DNA from: Bacillota bacterium
Lineage (GTDB): Bacteria > Eremiobacterota > SpSt-956 > JAKJGF01
Assembly: GCA_029555925.1 (NCBI GenBank)
Contig: JAKPQU010000186.1
Span: forward strand, 1-32,800
Direction of reading: 5' to 3'
DNA length: 32,800 nucleotides
Made by a program: the position numbers and the translations under genes. Under the pieces are notes generated by a model. The model saw only the letters and a program-made list of their open reading frames with translations. It was not told where the DNA came from and did not search any database. Shown piece by piece: positions 21,443-30,175 of this stretch (position 1 is the stretch's first letter; each line of letters opens with the position of its first letter).

Positions 21443-24307
21443 ATGTCAACTTATTGTCCCACCTGTGGGAATGAAAATTCTTCTGATACGGAAACATGTA
21501 ATTACTGTGAAACCCTTCTTGCTACAAGAGGAACCCCGCACGGCATATTATTCCCCGGTTCAATTATCAACGGCCATTATAAAATTAATGAACTTATTAA
21601 AGTAGGAGGCATGGGAGCAGTCTACGTCGGGTATGATCTCGACAGGGATAAAGTTATAGCTATAAAACAGCTTTTTCTGAGTTCCGGAGAAGAAGAAGAT
21701 CGTTTCCTTGTAAGCAGATTTGAGAGAGAAGCCACCCTGTTATCCAGTCTGGATCATCCAAACCTTCCGAAAGTAAGTGACTATTTTAATGATTACGATA
21801 ATTATTTTATGATAATGGATTATATAGAAGGCCATGATCTGGAATGTTTATTAAAAGAACAGGGGAATCCGGGATTACCCGAGGCGGAAGTTATTGACTG
21901 GGCTCTTGAACTATGCTCTGTCCTGAAATACCTTCATAACCATACCCCTCCCATACTTTACAGAGATATAAAACCATCAAATATTGTTATCAGACATATG
22001 GATAAAAGGGCTATACTGGTTGATTTTGGCCTTGCAAGAACTATCGAAAACGGTATGTCTGCAGGGAAAACTGCCATAGGAACTGTAGGATACTCACCAC
22101 CGGAACAGTATGAAGGAAGACAGAAACCTCAGAGTGATATTTATGCACTCGGAGCTACCCTTCATCATCTTCTTACAGGTAAATTCCCTGAAATTCCTTT
22201 TTATTTTGATCCTGTAAGAAGCTTTAACCCCAGGATTTCCATACCTATGGAAAAGGTGGTAATGAAAGCCCTTGAGCCTGATCTGAACAATCGCTTTGCT
22301 ACCGCTTCAGAAATGGAAAATGCTCTTCTCTATGTAAAACAAAACAAAGATCTCTATCTATACAAACCTAAAGAGAAGAAGAAAATAGAAGAGACTGAAA
22401 CTGAATTGAATGAAATAGGCCAGGATCCTGACCTGAGCAAAGGTCATTCGAACCTGGGCGTTCTTTATGCCAGAAAAGGTTATTACAATCATGCCAGAAA
22501 AGAACTTAATAAATCTATTAAGCTTAATGCCACTTCAGCCGAAGCCTATTCAAATCTTGGCTATATCTGTCTTATGATGGAAGACTATGATAAGGCAATA
22601 GAGCACTTAAAACATGCCATAAAACTGGATAAAACTCTCTCTGTAGCATACTGTAATTTAGGAGTGGTTTACAGCAGAACAGGCCAGATGGATAACGCTA
22701 TAGAACAGTTCAGAAGGGCTCTGCAGATTGATCCCCGTCTCGCAGAAGCCCATGTTAATCTTTCTCATATATACGGAACTAAAGGCAGATATGACAAAAT
22801 GATAGAGGAATGCAGGAAAGCAATAAAGATAAAGCCTGACTCTATAGAGGCCTATGTAAACTTTGCTTATGCCTGCGGAAAAGCCGGCATGCCTGAAGAT
22901 GGTATAAGAAAACTGGAAAAGGCATTAATTTTCGATTCTACCAGTGCTGTAGCCTTCTCAAACCTGGGAGTTCTTTACGGGGAAGTAAATAAAAATACAA
23001 AAGCAATAGAATGCTTCAACAGGGCAATTTCCATAAAACCTGATCTGGTGGAAGCTCATTCCAATCTGGGTGTAATTTACTATAAACAGGGCAATTACGC
23101 TGCAGCAAAAGATAGTTTCAAAAAATCAATTATGATAGATCCTGAATTTGCGCAGGCAAAAAGTAATCTGGCCCATTTTTCCAGGGAACAGAAATTAAGT
23201 AAAGCCGAGGCGGAAGAAATAAACAGATTGATAAAGGCTTCACCTGAAGAAATAATAAATGGAAGTCTGGGGTTTTCTCCCAGGGAAGTGCCTTTCCTGA
23301 AAGACGGAGAAGAAAAATTGACAGGAGTTTTAACCTATGAAGAAGAGGAAGATAATAAAAATAAAAAAAGAAAGATTGAGGCAGAAATAGCTCTTGATCC
23401 GGAAGATCCGGATAAATACATCAAGCTAGGGAATCATTATCTTGAGACAGATGCCTTTGATGAAGCCATAAGGCAATATCAGCAGGCTTTACGTATAAAA
23501 TCATCACACCCGGAAGGCCATTTTTATCTCGGTCTTGCCTATGAAAAAAAAGGACTCCATGTCCTTGCAGAAAGCGAATATAGAAAAGTAATAAAGATAA
23601 TGCCATCACACTTCAGAGCTCATTTGAATCTTGGTTCAATACTTTTTGATAAGGCTGATATTGATGGTGCCGTAAAACATTACCTGAAATCCTTAAGTTC
23701 CGGCGGAGATACTCATGAAACCTACTATAAACTCGGTCTTTGCTATAAGAAAATGGGGAAAATCAAACAGGCCATAGCAGCTTTTGAAAGTGCTATTGAA
23801 AGGGAAGCTAACACAGGAGAAATTTATTTCAACTTCGGCATGATTTATTATGATAATAAGGAATTACATTATAAAGCAGAAGAATTGTTCAAACTGGCTA
23901 TAAAGAAAAAACCTGACTATGCGGAAGCTCATTTATACCTGGGAAATATTTATTATAAAAAAAGAATGTTGTCCGAAGCAATGGAACAATATAAGGAAGC
24001 AATCGATTTAAAAGAAGATTATGCCATAGCTTACTCAAATCTGGGAGCAGTTTACAATGATTTCAACATGCTTGATAAAGCCAGAGAATGTTATTTTAAA
24101 GCAATAGAAATGAATGGTAATCTTGCAGAAGCCCATCTTAATCTCGGAGTACTCCATCAAAAACAGAAAGATTATGAAAAAGCTATAAAAGAAATGAAAA
24201 TTTATATGAATATGTCAGACGGAAAAGATATTGAAGAAATCAAGAAAAGAATAACGGAAATGGAAAAAAAAATTATAGTTGAGAGTTTAAAGAACTCTCA
24301 ACTATAA
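21443..24307 (+). CDS. Zinc-ribbon Ser/Thr protein kinase with long TPR array
   Basis: A 954-residue multidomain protein. Residues 1-25 form a zinc ribbon (C5, C8, C19, C22). Residues about 45-300 are a Hanks-type kinase: glycine loop VGGMGAVYVG, K75 (AIKQLF), catalytic loop LYRDIKPSN (D175, N180; tyrosine replaces the histidine of HRD) and DFGLA (D194). From about 333 to 940 there are some sixteen tetratricopeptide repeats in two blocks, separated by a charged linker near 590-655. No transmembrane helix is seen. The start is ATG with TTGGAGAA upstream. The last codons overlap a hairpin and the stop of the - strand exonuclease gene. Kinase activity is likely; the targets are unknown. Confidence 0.9.
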   Translation: MSTYCPTCGNENSSDTETCNYCETLLATRGTPHGILFPGSIINGHYKINELIKVGGMGAVYVGYDLDRDKVIAIKQLFLSSGEEEDRFLVSRFEREATLLSSLDHPNLPKVSDYFNDYDNYFMIMDYIEGHDLECLLKEQGNPGLPEAEVIDWALELCSVLKYLHNHTPPILYRDIKPSNIVIRHMDKRAILVDFGLARTIENGMSAGKTAIGTVGYSPPEQYEGRQKPQSDIYALGATLHHLLTGKFPEIPFYFDPVRSFNPRISIPMEKVVMKALEPDLNNRFATASEMENALLYVKQNKDLYLYKPKEKKKIEETETELNEIGQDPDLSKGHSNLGVLYARKGYYNHARKELNKSIKLNATSAEAYSNLGYICLMMEDYDKAIEHLKHAIKLDKTLSVAYCNLGVVYSRTGQMDNAIEQFRRALQIDPRLAEAHVNLSHIYGTKGRYDKMIEECRKAIKIKPDSIEAYVNFAYACGKAGMPEDGIRKLEKALIFDSTSAVAFSNLGVLYGEVNKNTKAIECFNRAISIKPDLVEAHSNLGVIYYKQGNYAAAKDSFKKSIMIDPEFAQAKSNLAHFSREQKLSKAEAEEINRLIKASPEEIINGSLGFSPREVPFLKDGEEKLTGVLTYEEEEDNKNKKRKIEAEIALDPEDPDKYIKLGNHYLETDAFDEAIRQYQQALRIKSSHPEGHFYLGLAYEKKGLHVLAESEYRKVIKIMPSHFRAHLNLGSILFDKADIDGAVKHYLKSLSSGGDTHETYYKLGLCYKKMGKIKQAIAAFESAIEREANTGEIYFNFGMIYYDNKELHYKAEELFKLAIKKKPDYAEAHLYLGNIYYKKRMLSEAMEQYKEAIDLKEDYAIAYSNLGAVYNDFNMLDKARECYFKAIEMNGNLAEAHLNLGVLHQKQKDYEKAIKEMKIYMNMSDGKDIEEIKKRITEMEKKIIVESLKNSQL
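24275..24305 (-). terminator. Intrinsic terminator for the SWIM-exonuclease gene, inside the kinase 3' end
   Basis: A perfect 13-bp stem, ATAGTTGAGAGTT with its complement AACTCTCAACTAT, has a 5-base loop. On the - strand the stem is followed by AA and nine T residues, a strong rho-independent arrangement. On the + strand the T content after the stem is weak. The stem lies in the last codons of the kinase gene and uses the GTTGAGA heptad sequence. Confidence 0.75.
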
Positions 24308-25036
24308 ACTTACACTTTTCATTCTATTACTTCTTCTGTCATAAAATTTCAGGGAACCGTATTTTCTGAGGTGGAGAAATAGATCCCTGGTAATTATTAC
24401 ATCTTTTTTACAGTATTCAATTATTTTATCCATATCACCGGTTTTAAACCACTCTACAGATTGAAGTCCGTCGGCACTTTTTTCTATATTCAGAGTACTC
24501 TTTGCAAGTTCATTCAAACTTATTCTGTGTCCGAGTTTTTTATAAATCTCTTCAAGCATATCAAAAGTAGGCAGAGAGAGAAGAGAGAAATTTTCCACAT
24601 ATGGCTGTATGACACGGTAATCAAATTTTTTAATATTAAAGCCGACTATCAGGGATGCTTCCTTGAGCTTATCTATAAGAGACGGTATATCTTCTTCTCT
24701 ATAATGATAAAATTTATCTTCTCTGCTGCTGTATATTACAACGATGGCCACCTTCATTTTTTCTACATTACTCCAGCCCCCTACATCCTCTGCAAGAAAC
24801 TGTGTCTCCACATCAAGATATATTATCTGCTCCTCTATTTCCTCTCCTCTGTTTATTTTTTCCACTACAGATTGTATATGGACACAATCCCCTTCTTTTT
24901 TATAAATTGTGCAGGTACATTTATGACTTTCAAAGAGGTCATCAGAAACAGTAACAGTATACGTTTCTCCTTCAAGAGATTTAACAAGAAATAAATTTGA
25001 ATTTCTGTTATGTTTTTCTATATGGAAATTATTCAT
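24302..25036 (-). CDS. SWIM zinc-finger plus DEDD-type 3'-5' exonuclease-like protein
   Basis: The 244-residue protein joins two domains. Residues about 25-60 hold a SWIM-type zinc motif (C40, C42, C51, H53). Residues 70-230 resemble an RNase H-like DEDDy exonuclease: D75-E77 in IIYLDVETQ, D139 in VGFNIKKFDYRVI, and Y208-D212 in IIEYCKKDVIITRDLF. All four acidic residues and the tyrosine are present, so activity is plausible. The closest known type is the YprB-like exonuclease that partners a YprA helicase; no helicase is nearby. The start is ATG with CGGGAG seven bases upstream. The gene converges on the kinase gene and overlaps it by six bases. Confidence 0.78.
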   Translation of the reverse strand: MNNFHIEKHNRNSNLFLVKSLEGETYTVTVSDDLFESHKCTCTIYKKEGDCVHIQSVVEKINRGEEIEEQIIYLDVETQFLAEDVGGWSNVEKMKVAIVVIYSSREDKFYHYREEDIPSLIDKLKEASLIVGFNIKKFDYRVIQPYVENFSLLSLPTFDMLEEIYKKLGHRISLNELAKSTLNIEKSADGLQSVEWFKTGDMDKIIEYCKKDVIITRDLFLHLRKYGSLKFYDRRSNRMKSVSL

Positions 25037-25124
25037 TATTTACTCCCGAATGTTTGATATATTGCTATAGATTATGTTCTCTATTACTTCCATAAAACAG
25101 CAAATTCCCCTTCAATAAATTTCT

Positions 25125-25152
25125 TTGAGGTCTTTATTTTTTATGATATAAT
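25125..25152 (+). promoter_or_regulatory. Candidate sigma-70-type promoter
   Basis: TTGAGG (25125-25130), a 16-base spacer and TATAAT (25147-25152). It lies upstream of the 63-residue gene and possibly drives it and the WD40-TPR gene. It sits 100 bases before the first start codon. Confidence 0.45.
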
Positions 25153-25201
25153 TGTGTATTACATAAGAAGTGATTATTCACTGTACCGGGTTAAAATCAT
25201 C

Positions 25202-25233
25202 CTCGCGTTACGCTCACCCGTTACGCGTTACGA
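25202..25233 (-). repeat. Heptad array before the 63-residue gene
   Basis: GCGTTAC, GCTCACC, CGTTACG and CGTTACG units end in AT. The ribosome site AAGGAGGA of the next gene follows directly. Confidence 0.75.
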
Positions 25234-25252
25234 TAAAAAGGAGGAGCAGGTC

Positions 25253-25444
25253 ATGGGTTTTGCCATCAATGTATGTCCCTCTATGGTAATGAGGATAATA
25301 GAGTTTAAAACCAGAGTGAAAGATAAACTGAAGGTTGGTGTAGAATTAAACAGAGGTAACAGAATAGATGTGGATCTAGAAGAATTGATGAAAAATCTGG
25401 ATGACCTTGAAAGTACCTGGAAAGAACAGATGGGACTTGAATAA
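25253..25444 (+). CDS. Small hypothetical protein (63 residues)
   Basis: I do not recognise a family. The protein begins MGFAINVCPSMVMRIIEFKT. It has a basic first half and an acidic second half (DVDLEELMKNLDDLESTWKE), likely helical and without membrane segments. A strong AAGGAGGA eight bases before ATG 25253 and codon use like its neighbours support a real gene. An upstream in-frame start at 25154 would translate the heptad array and is less likely. It is flanked on both sides by heptad arrays and followed by the WD40-TPR gene. Confidence 0.7.
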   Translation: MGFAINVCPSMVMRIIEFKTRVKDKLKVGVELNRGNRIDVDLEELMKNLDDLESTWKEQMGLE

Positions 25445-25469
25445 TTTGTCATGTAAAGTCATAATAGAC

Positions 25470-25503
25470 CTCGCGTCACGCTCACCCGTTACGCATCACG
25501 ATT
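25470..25503 (-). repeat. Heptad array before the WD40-TPR gene
   Basis: The units GCGTCAC, GCTCACC, CGTTACG and CATCACG resemble the array at 25202-25233 almost base for base, suggesting duplication of the whole unit. It ends seven bases before the start codon and leaves no room for a normal ribosome site. Confidence 0.75.
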
Positions 25504-25509
25504 CTTAAT

Positions 25510-28500
25510 ATGCCCGACAGAAATGCAATAAAAATTAATGAAATCAATAAAATAGAGGTTATTCCTGCACTCATCGGAGACGAAAAAATAGAATTCTCTC
25601 AGGATGGGACAATGCTCCTTGGGATTGATTCAAGGAAAAATTTCAAAGTATATGATATTGAAAAAAAATCTATTATAAGAAGCTATTACGGCTCTGATTA
25701 TTGTTTTGATTGTACTGATTTTTCACCTGACGGCAAATTTTTTGCTTCCACCGGAGCTTCTTCTCCATCTTCTATCAATGTATGGCATACAGAAGATAAA
25801 AAATTACTAAAAACCTTTGAAGGTCACTGCAGTTCAATAGATTCCATCTGTTTTGCATCCAATGAGGCTTTTATATCTCTTGCAAATGTAGAGACAGGCC
25901 GTACGGCAAAAGTAGAAATAAAAATATGGGATCTTCTCAGTGGCAGATGTGTCCGTACTTTTCTGGAAGCCAGCTTAATAAAGGCACAGAAAATTTTTTC
26001 TTCTCCTGACGGAAATTTTTTAATAGTTATCTATCCCCGTAACATAAAGATTTTTTCAAGTTCTACAGGGGATTTTATTGCAGTTCTGGAGGGACTCTCA
26101 CTGAATATAGACACACTCAGTTTTTCACCTGACGGGGGGAAAATGGCTACCATAAACAAAAAAAACAAAATAAAAATATGGAAAACAGACAGTGGCATGC
26201 GCATCAAGGAATTGCAAATGGAAGATAAAATTGAAATAAAACAATCCAGTTTTTCACCTGATGGTAATTCGATAATGTTTATAACAGTTCCTGACAATAA
26301 ATTCAGAATGTTTGACGTAAAAACAGGTGAAAAATTATTTGAAATAGAATTGAACGGGGAAAGTGAAATTACAGGTTTCTGTATCTCTTCCAACGGAAGG
26401 TATCTGGCAGTACAGTTTAACGGGGAAAAAACAGTAATCTATGAAATAATCTGGGAAGGAGAAAGTACAAAGGTTTTTTCTGATTTTGAAAATTTTCTTG
26501 CATCAGGGAAAAATTACCTGAAACAGGGTTTACTTGACAGAGCACTGGAGAATTTCACGAATGCTCTTTCTATAAAAGGACAGGAAGAAAATCCGGATCT
26601 TCTCGCTTCTATAAGGATCTGTGAAAAAAGAATAAAAGCAAATAATTCTCTTAAAACAGCCGATGATTTCTTCAAAAACAGAGATTATGAAAAAGCAGAA
26701 GAACTTTACAGGGACCTCATTAAAATTGAAGAACTGGATGCGAGAGCCAGATTCGTGATCTCCGATAAGATAGAAGATATAAAATTACTTCACAATGTGA
26801 CTGATTTCTCCAGTGTTTTTCGTATGAGTAAGCAAGGAGAAGACCCTTTGTTACCTTACGGAGTATATTTTATTCTTTATAAAGAAGATACAGGGAAAGC
26901 ATTGAAATACATCAGATATTTATCTAAAGTTACAGAACTGCCTGCAGAAATATGGAACCTGGCAGGATATGCCTATTCTGCCAGTATGAATTTCTATTCT
27001 GCGCTGGAAAGTTTTAAAAAAGCTCACAACCTTGAACCTGAGAACATGGCCTATCACAGAAATTATGCATGGTCTCTTTATTACAATGAAAACTATAGCG
27101 ATAGTTTTTATGAATTTAAAAAACTCTATGATAAAATAAAAGATGATGAAATCTTAATAGATATGGCTGTTGTTATGACAGGTAAGGATAAAAGCCTTAT
27201 TACTGCTATAGATACATTTTTAGAAATACTCCGCAGAACTCCAGGTTCTCTGAGGGCAAATCTTTATCTCGGTGAATTACTCGCAGGAATCAATGATTTC
27301 TTCCCTACTTTTTTTAATTCATCACCGGATAGAGAAAAATCTGAAATATACCTGAAAAAATCACAAGAACTTAATCCTTATCTTTTAAGGATAAAGTCTT
27401 CCCTGAAATATGCCTCTTCTATATTTGAAAATTTATCCGAAGAGGAAGGGGAATACAGTGACAGGGAGTTTTTATCTCTTATCTATAAAGATTCTCCCAG
27501 AGGAAGAAACTGGTCTGTCCTGGAAACCTATCTAGGGCAACACCAGAGCAATATAAGACATATTGAATTTTCAAAATCAGGTAATACCTTTTTAACTATC
27601 GGTGAGAAAAATGACAGGATTTTTTACTATATATGTCACGAAAGACGATGGGTGCCAAAGTCACTGGATCTTTCGAAAACAGGCCTCTCTTCCATAGCCC
27701 TCTCAGGGAGAGGAGAATATATAGCTCTATCAGGGAAAGGTGAAAACATACATCTCTGGAACCTCTGTGACGGAGAATATAAATTTGTAAAAACATGGCG
27801 CTCCCTTCAAAAAAATATAAACAGATTATTTTTTATTAAAGGAGGAACACAACTTTTTTCTGCAGGAAAGAATCAGATCCTGAAACTCTGGGACGTACAG
27901 AGCGGTATCTGCCTTAAAGCCTTCAGAGAAGACTGTTTTCATCTGTCCTGTATAGACATTTCCTTTGATGAAAGAAAAATAGCATCTGCAGATACGGACA
28001 GAACCATTAAATTATGGGATATAGAAACAGCAAAATGTACCGGCACCTTCTCGAAACATTCATCTCCTGTCATATGTGTCAGATTTTCTCCTGATAATAA
28101 ATTTCTCATTTCTGCCGATAATGATGGAGAGGTCAAATTCTGGAATATTTCTGACGAAAAATGTATTAATACCATATCAACAGAAGATAAAATAACGAAT
28201 ATGAAATTTTCTCCCGATGGTAATTTCCTTTTTATATTCGGTAAAGAAATATCGGTATGGAATTTATGCAAAAATTCCATAGAAACCTTTGATTTTTTTG
28301 ACAGAGGAGTTACCGCACTGGCAATTTCTCCTGATGGTAATATATTCATAACAGGCGATCATAGAGGAGTAGTAAAAACATGGCACAGATCTGTCATAAG
28401 TGAACAGAATTATAGATATTATCTTACCGGTCATGACATAATAAAATTTAATAGTTTCTGGAAGGAGAAGGATATTCGCTTTGAATATAAAGAAAAAGAA

Positions 28501-28626
28501 AGTGAAAATAATTTGAATTCGGAAAAGCAGGAAATTCTTCAAATAGAGTTGAAAAATGATAAAGAAGAAAAGAGAGTTTTTGGAAAAACATGGGATAAAG
28601 TAATGACGTTTTTTACAAAACAATAG
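25510..28626 (+). CDS. WD40-TPR-WD40 repeat protein
   Basis: A 1038-residue protein without catalytic motifs. Residues about 20-315 hold WD40 repeats (FSPDGKFFAS, INVWHTEDKK, IKIWDLLSG, IKIWKTDSG). Residues about 325-650 are TPR-like helical repeats (ALENFTNALSI, YEKAEELYRDLI, ALESFKKAHNLEPEN). Residues about 675-985 hold a second WD40 propeller (LWDVQSGICLKAF, LWDIETAKCTG, FSPDNKFLISADNDG). The charged tail may be a coiled coil. A scaffold role is likely. No Shine-Dalgarno is visible before ATG 25510; the heptad array directly precedes it, so the leader is unusual. Possible links to the kinase are inference. Confidence 0.85.
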   Translation: MPDRNAIKINEINKIEVIPALIGDEKIEFSQDGTMLLGIDSRKNFKVYDIEKKSIIRSYYGSDYCFDCTDFSPDGKFFASTGASSPSSINVWHTEDKKLLKTFEGHCSSIDSICFASNEAFISLANVETGRTAKVEIKIWDLLSGRCVRTFLEASLIKAQKIFSSPDGNFLIVIYPRNIKIFSSSTGDFIAVLEGLSLNIDTLSFSPDGGKMATINKKNKIKIWKTDSGMRIKELQMEDKIEIKQSSFSPDGNSIMFITVPDNKFRMFDVKTGEKLFEIELNGESEITGFCISSNGRYLAVQFNGEKTVIYEIIWEGESTKVFSDFENFLASGKNYLKQGLLDRALENFTNALSIKGQEENPDLLASIRICEKRIKANNSLKTADDFFKNRDYEKAEELYRDLIKIEELDARARFVISDKIEDIKLLHNVTDFSSVFRMSKQGEDPLLPYGVYFILYKEDTGKALKYIRYLSKVTELPAEIWNLAGYAYSASMNFYSALESFKKAHNLEPENMAYHRNYAWSLYYNENYSDSFYEFKKLYDKIKDDEILIDMAVVMTGKDKSLITAIDTFLEILRRTPGSLRANLYLGELLAGINDFFPTFFNSSPDREKSEIYLKKSQELNPYLLRIKSSLKYASSIFENLSEEEGEYSDREFLSLIYKDSPRGRNWSVLETYLGQHQSNIRHIEFSKSGNTFLTIGEKNDRIFYYICHERRWVPKSLDLSKTGLSSIALSGRGEYIALSGKGENIHLWNLCDGEYKFVKTWRSLQKNINRLFFIKGGTQLFSAGKNQILKLWDVQSGICLKAFREDCFHLSCIDISFDERKIASADTDRTIKLWDIETAKCTGTFSKHSSPVICVRFSPDNKFLISADNDGEVKFWNISDEKCINTISTEDKITNMKFSPDGNFLFIFGKEISVWNLCKNSIETFDFFDRGVTALAISPDGNIFITGDHRGVVKTWHRSVISEQNYRYYLTGHDIIKFNSFWKEKDIRFEYKEKESENNLNSEKQEILQIELKNDKEEKRVFGKTWDKVMTFFTKQ

Positions 28627-28629
28627 AAT

Positions 28630-28655
28630 CGTGACGCGTGACGCGTGACGCGTAA
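28630..28655 (+). repeat. Heptad array after the WD40-TPR gene
   Basis: Three GTGACGC units follow the stop codon (TCGTGACGCGTGACGCG core). R2 copy c follows shortly after. Confidence 0.8.
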
Positions 28656-28665
28656 ATGGATAAAC

Positions 28666-28735
28666 ATTTATATGAGAATCGTGAAGGGTGAAGAGAGATA
28701 AGTTTTCATTCTTCGTTGTGACCACCCGGTCATGG
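28666..28735 (+). repeat. Short dispersed repeat R2, copy c (upstream of the M20 peptidase)
   Basis: It begins ATTTATATGAGAATCGTGAA, includes GGGTGAAGAG heptads, and ends GTTGTGACCACCCGGTCATG. It matches the reverse complement of copy b at both ends. It lies 72 bases before the peptidase start, followed by a GCGTTAC/GCATTAC array at 28769-28785. Confidence 0.7.
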
Positions 28736-28807
28736 TTGTCGTATAAACCACTTAATAAGAATGGTTTTCGCGTTACGCATTACGATTTATATGAGAGGAG
28801 TATTTTA

Positions 28808-30025
28808 ATGAAAGAAAAATTAAAAGCTTATTTTGAGGCAAAGAGAGAGGAAATAACAGAATATACAATTAATATCCTTACCGACATGGTAAGGGAGAAA
28901 ACAGTAAATGCAGGAAAAGAAAGTCTGAAAGACTTCCCATATCTTACAATACCGGGTGAAGAAAGCAGGGTTTCTTCCATAGTTATAAGAGAATTTGAAA
29001 AAATGGGTATTCCCTATGAAGTAAGAGAACTAGTAAAGGGCAGAGCAAATGTTATCGGTTCCTATGGTAAAGGTGAGCCTTCACTTCTTATAGGAACTCA
29101 TATGGATGTAGTGCCTCCCGGAGACGGATGGGATACGGATCCTTTTGAGCCCTATGTAAAAGACGGGAAAATATATGGCAGAGGAGTTCTTGACAATAAA
29201 GGCCCTATCGCATGTTCTCTCGCCACAATGAAGATATTTAAAGAACTTGATATTCCTCTGTCAGGTACATTTATGGTCGCTGCCATAGCGAGTGAAGAAT
29301 TCAGGGAAAAAGGTGAAATGGACCCCGGTATAGAATTTTTAATCAAAAATAAATATCTTACTCCCAGATATGCTATAATCCCGGACATAGGAGAAAATAT
29401 GCAGAAAATCGACATAGCAGAAAAGGGACGGCTCGTAATAAAGGTTACCTCTACAGGGAAACAGGCTCATGGCTCCACACCCGATAGAGGTATAAATGCA
29501 GTATTTATGATGAATGATTTCCTCACAGAACTGAAACATTATAAACCTTCCTATACAGAACATAAATATCTCGGCAAACCCAGTCTTAACCTGGGTGTCA
29601 TAAAAGGCGGAGCAGCGGCAAATATTGTTCCTGCAAAATGTGACGTACTGCTGGATATAAGATATTTACCATGTCAGACAGCGGAAGGAATTGTTGAAGA
29701 GCTGAAAGAGCTGTCCAGGAAAGTTGAAGGGGTTTTCGATTTTACTATAGAACAGTGCAGTCGTCCTCATGAAATAGAACCTGATAATATTTTGATAAAG
29801 GTAATACAGGAAAATTCAAAGAAGATTACAGGTTTTACGCCTGAACCTTTCGGTATGGGCGGAGGCACCTTTGCAAAATCATTTAACCTTGCCGGTATTA
29901 TAGCAGTAGGCTTTGGCCCGGGCGACGATTTTGCCTTCCATGTAGCAAATGAATATGTAGAGATTAAACAACTGGTAGACTTTTCACATCTTCTTGGCGC
30001 AATAGCCATAGATCTTTTAAAGTGA
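28808..30025 (+). CDS. M20-family metallopeptidase (ArgE/DapE/PepV-like)
   Basis: A 405-residue zinc peptidase or deacylase. The metal ligands are all present: H in IGTHMDVVPPGDGW, D in GRGVLDNKGP, EE in ASEEF, D in IIPDIG, and H in AFHVANE. The dimerisation or lid domain follows KQAHGSTPDRGINAV. The length fits the family. The substrate cannot be fixed; di- or tripeptide hydrolysis, or ArgE/DapE-type deacylation, are all possible. I chose ATG 28808 because GAGAGGAG lies seven bases upstream; a longer frame from 28688 would translate R2 and a heptad array. Confidence 0.88.
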   Translation: MKEKLKAYFEAKREEITEYTINILTDMVREKTVNAGKESLKDFPYLTIPGEESRVSSIVIREFEKMGIPYEVRELVKGRANVIGSYGKGEPSLLIGTHMDVVPPGDGWDTDPFEPYVKDGKIYGRGVLDNKGPIACSLATMKIFKELDIPLSGTFMVAAIASEEFREKGEMDPGIEFLIKNKYLTPRYAIIPDIGENMQKIDIAEKGRLVIKVTSTGKQAHGSTPDRGINAVFMMNDFLTELKHYKPSYTEHKYLGKPSLNLGVIKGGAAANIVPAKCDVLLDIRYLPCQTAEGIVEELKELSRKVEGVFDFTIEQCSRPHEIEPDNILIKVIQENSKKITGFTPEPFGMGGGTFAKSFNLAGIIAVGFGPGDDFAFHVANEYVEIKQLVDFSHLLGAIAIDLLK

Positions 30026-30152
30026 AAAGTGAAGAGTGATTAAGGTTTATAGTTGATAGTCTGGTCTTAAACTCTCAACTCTCAACTTTCAACTCTCAAC
30101 TTATGTAACCTATTACGCCTCACGCATCACGCATCACGCGTAACGCGTAACG
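30022..30152. repeat. Three-part heptad array between the peptidase and YD-repeat genes
   Basis: It starts at the peptidase stop with GTGAAAA-GTGAAGA. Four to five CAACTCT-type units (30068-30100) follow, then six GCATCAC/GCGTAAC units (30113-30152). The three heptad classes sit side by side in one 150-base gap. Confidence 0.8.
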
Positions 30153-30175
30153 AATTTTAAACGGAGGATGATTTT

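Noticed and set aside
28264..28725. Antisense frame over the end of the WD40-TPR gene and the heptads
   Set aside because: It runs through repeat DNA and the opposite strand of a well-supported gene and encodes no recognisable domain.
28688..28807. N-terminal 40-residue extension of the M20 peptidase
   Set aside because: It would translate R2 and a heptad array, and a proper ribosome site sits before ATG 28808.
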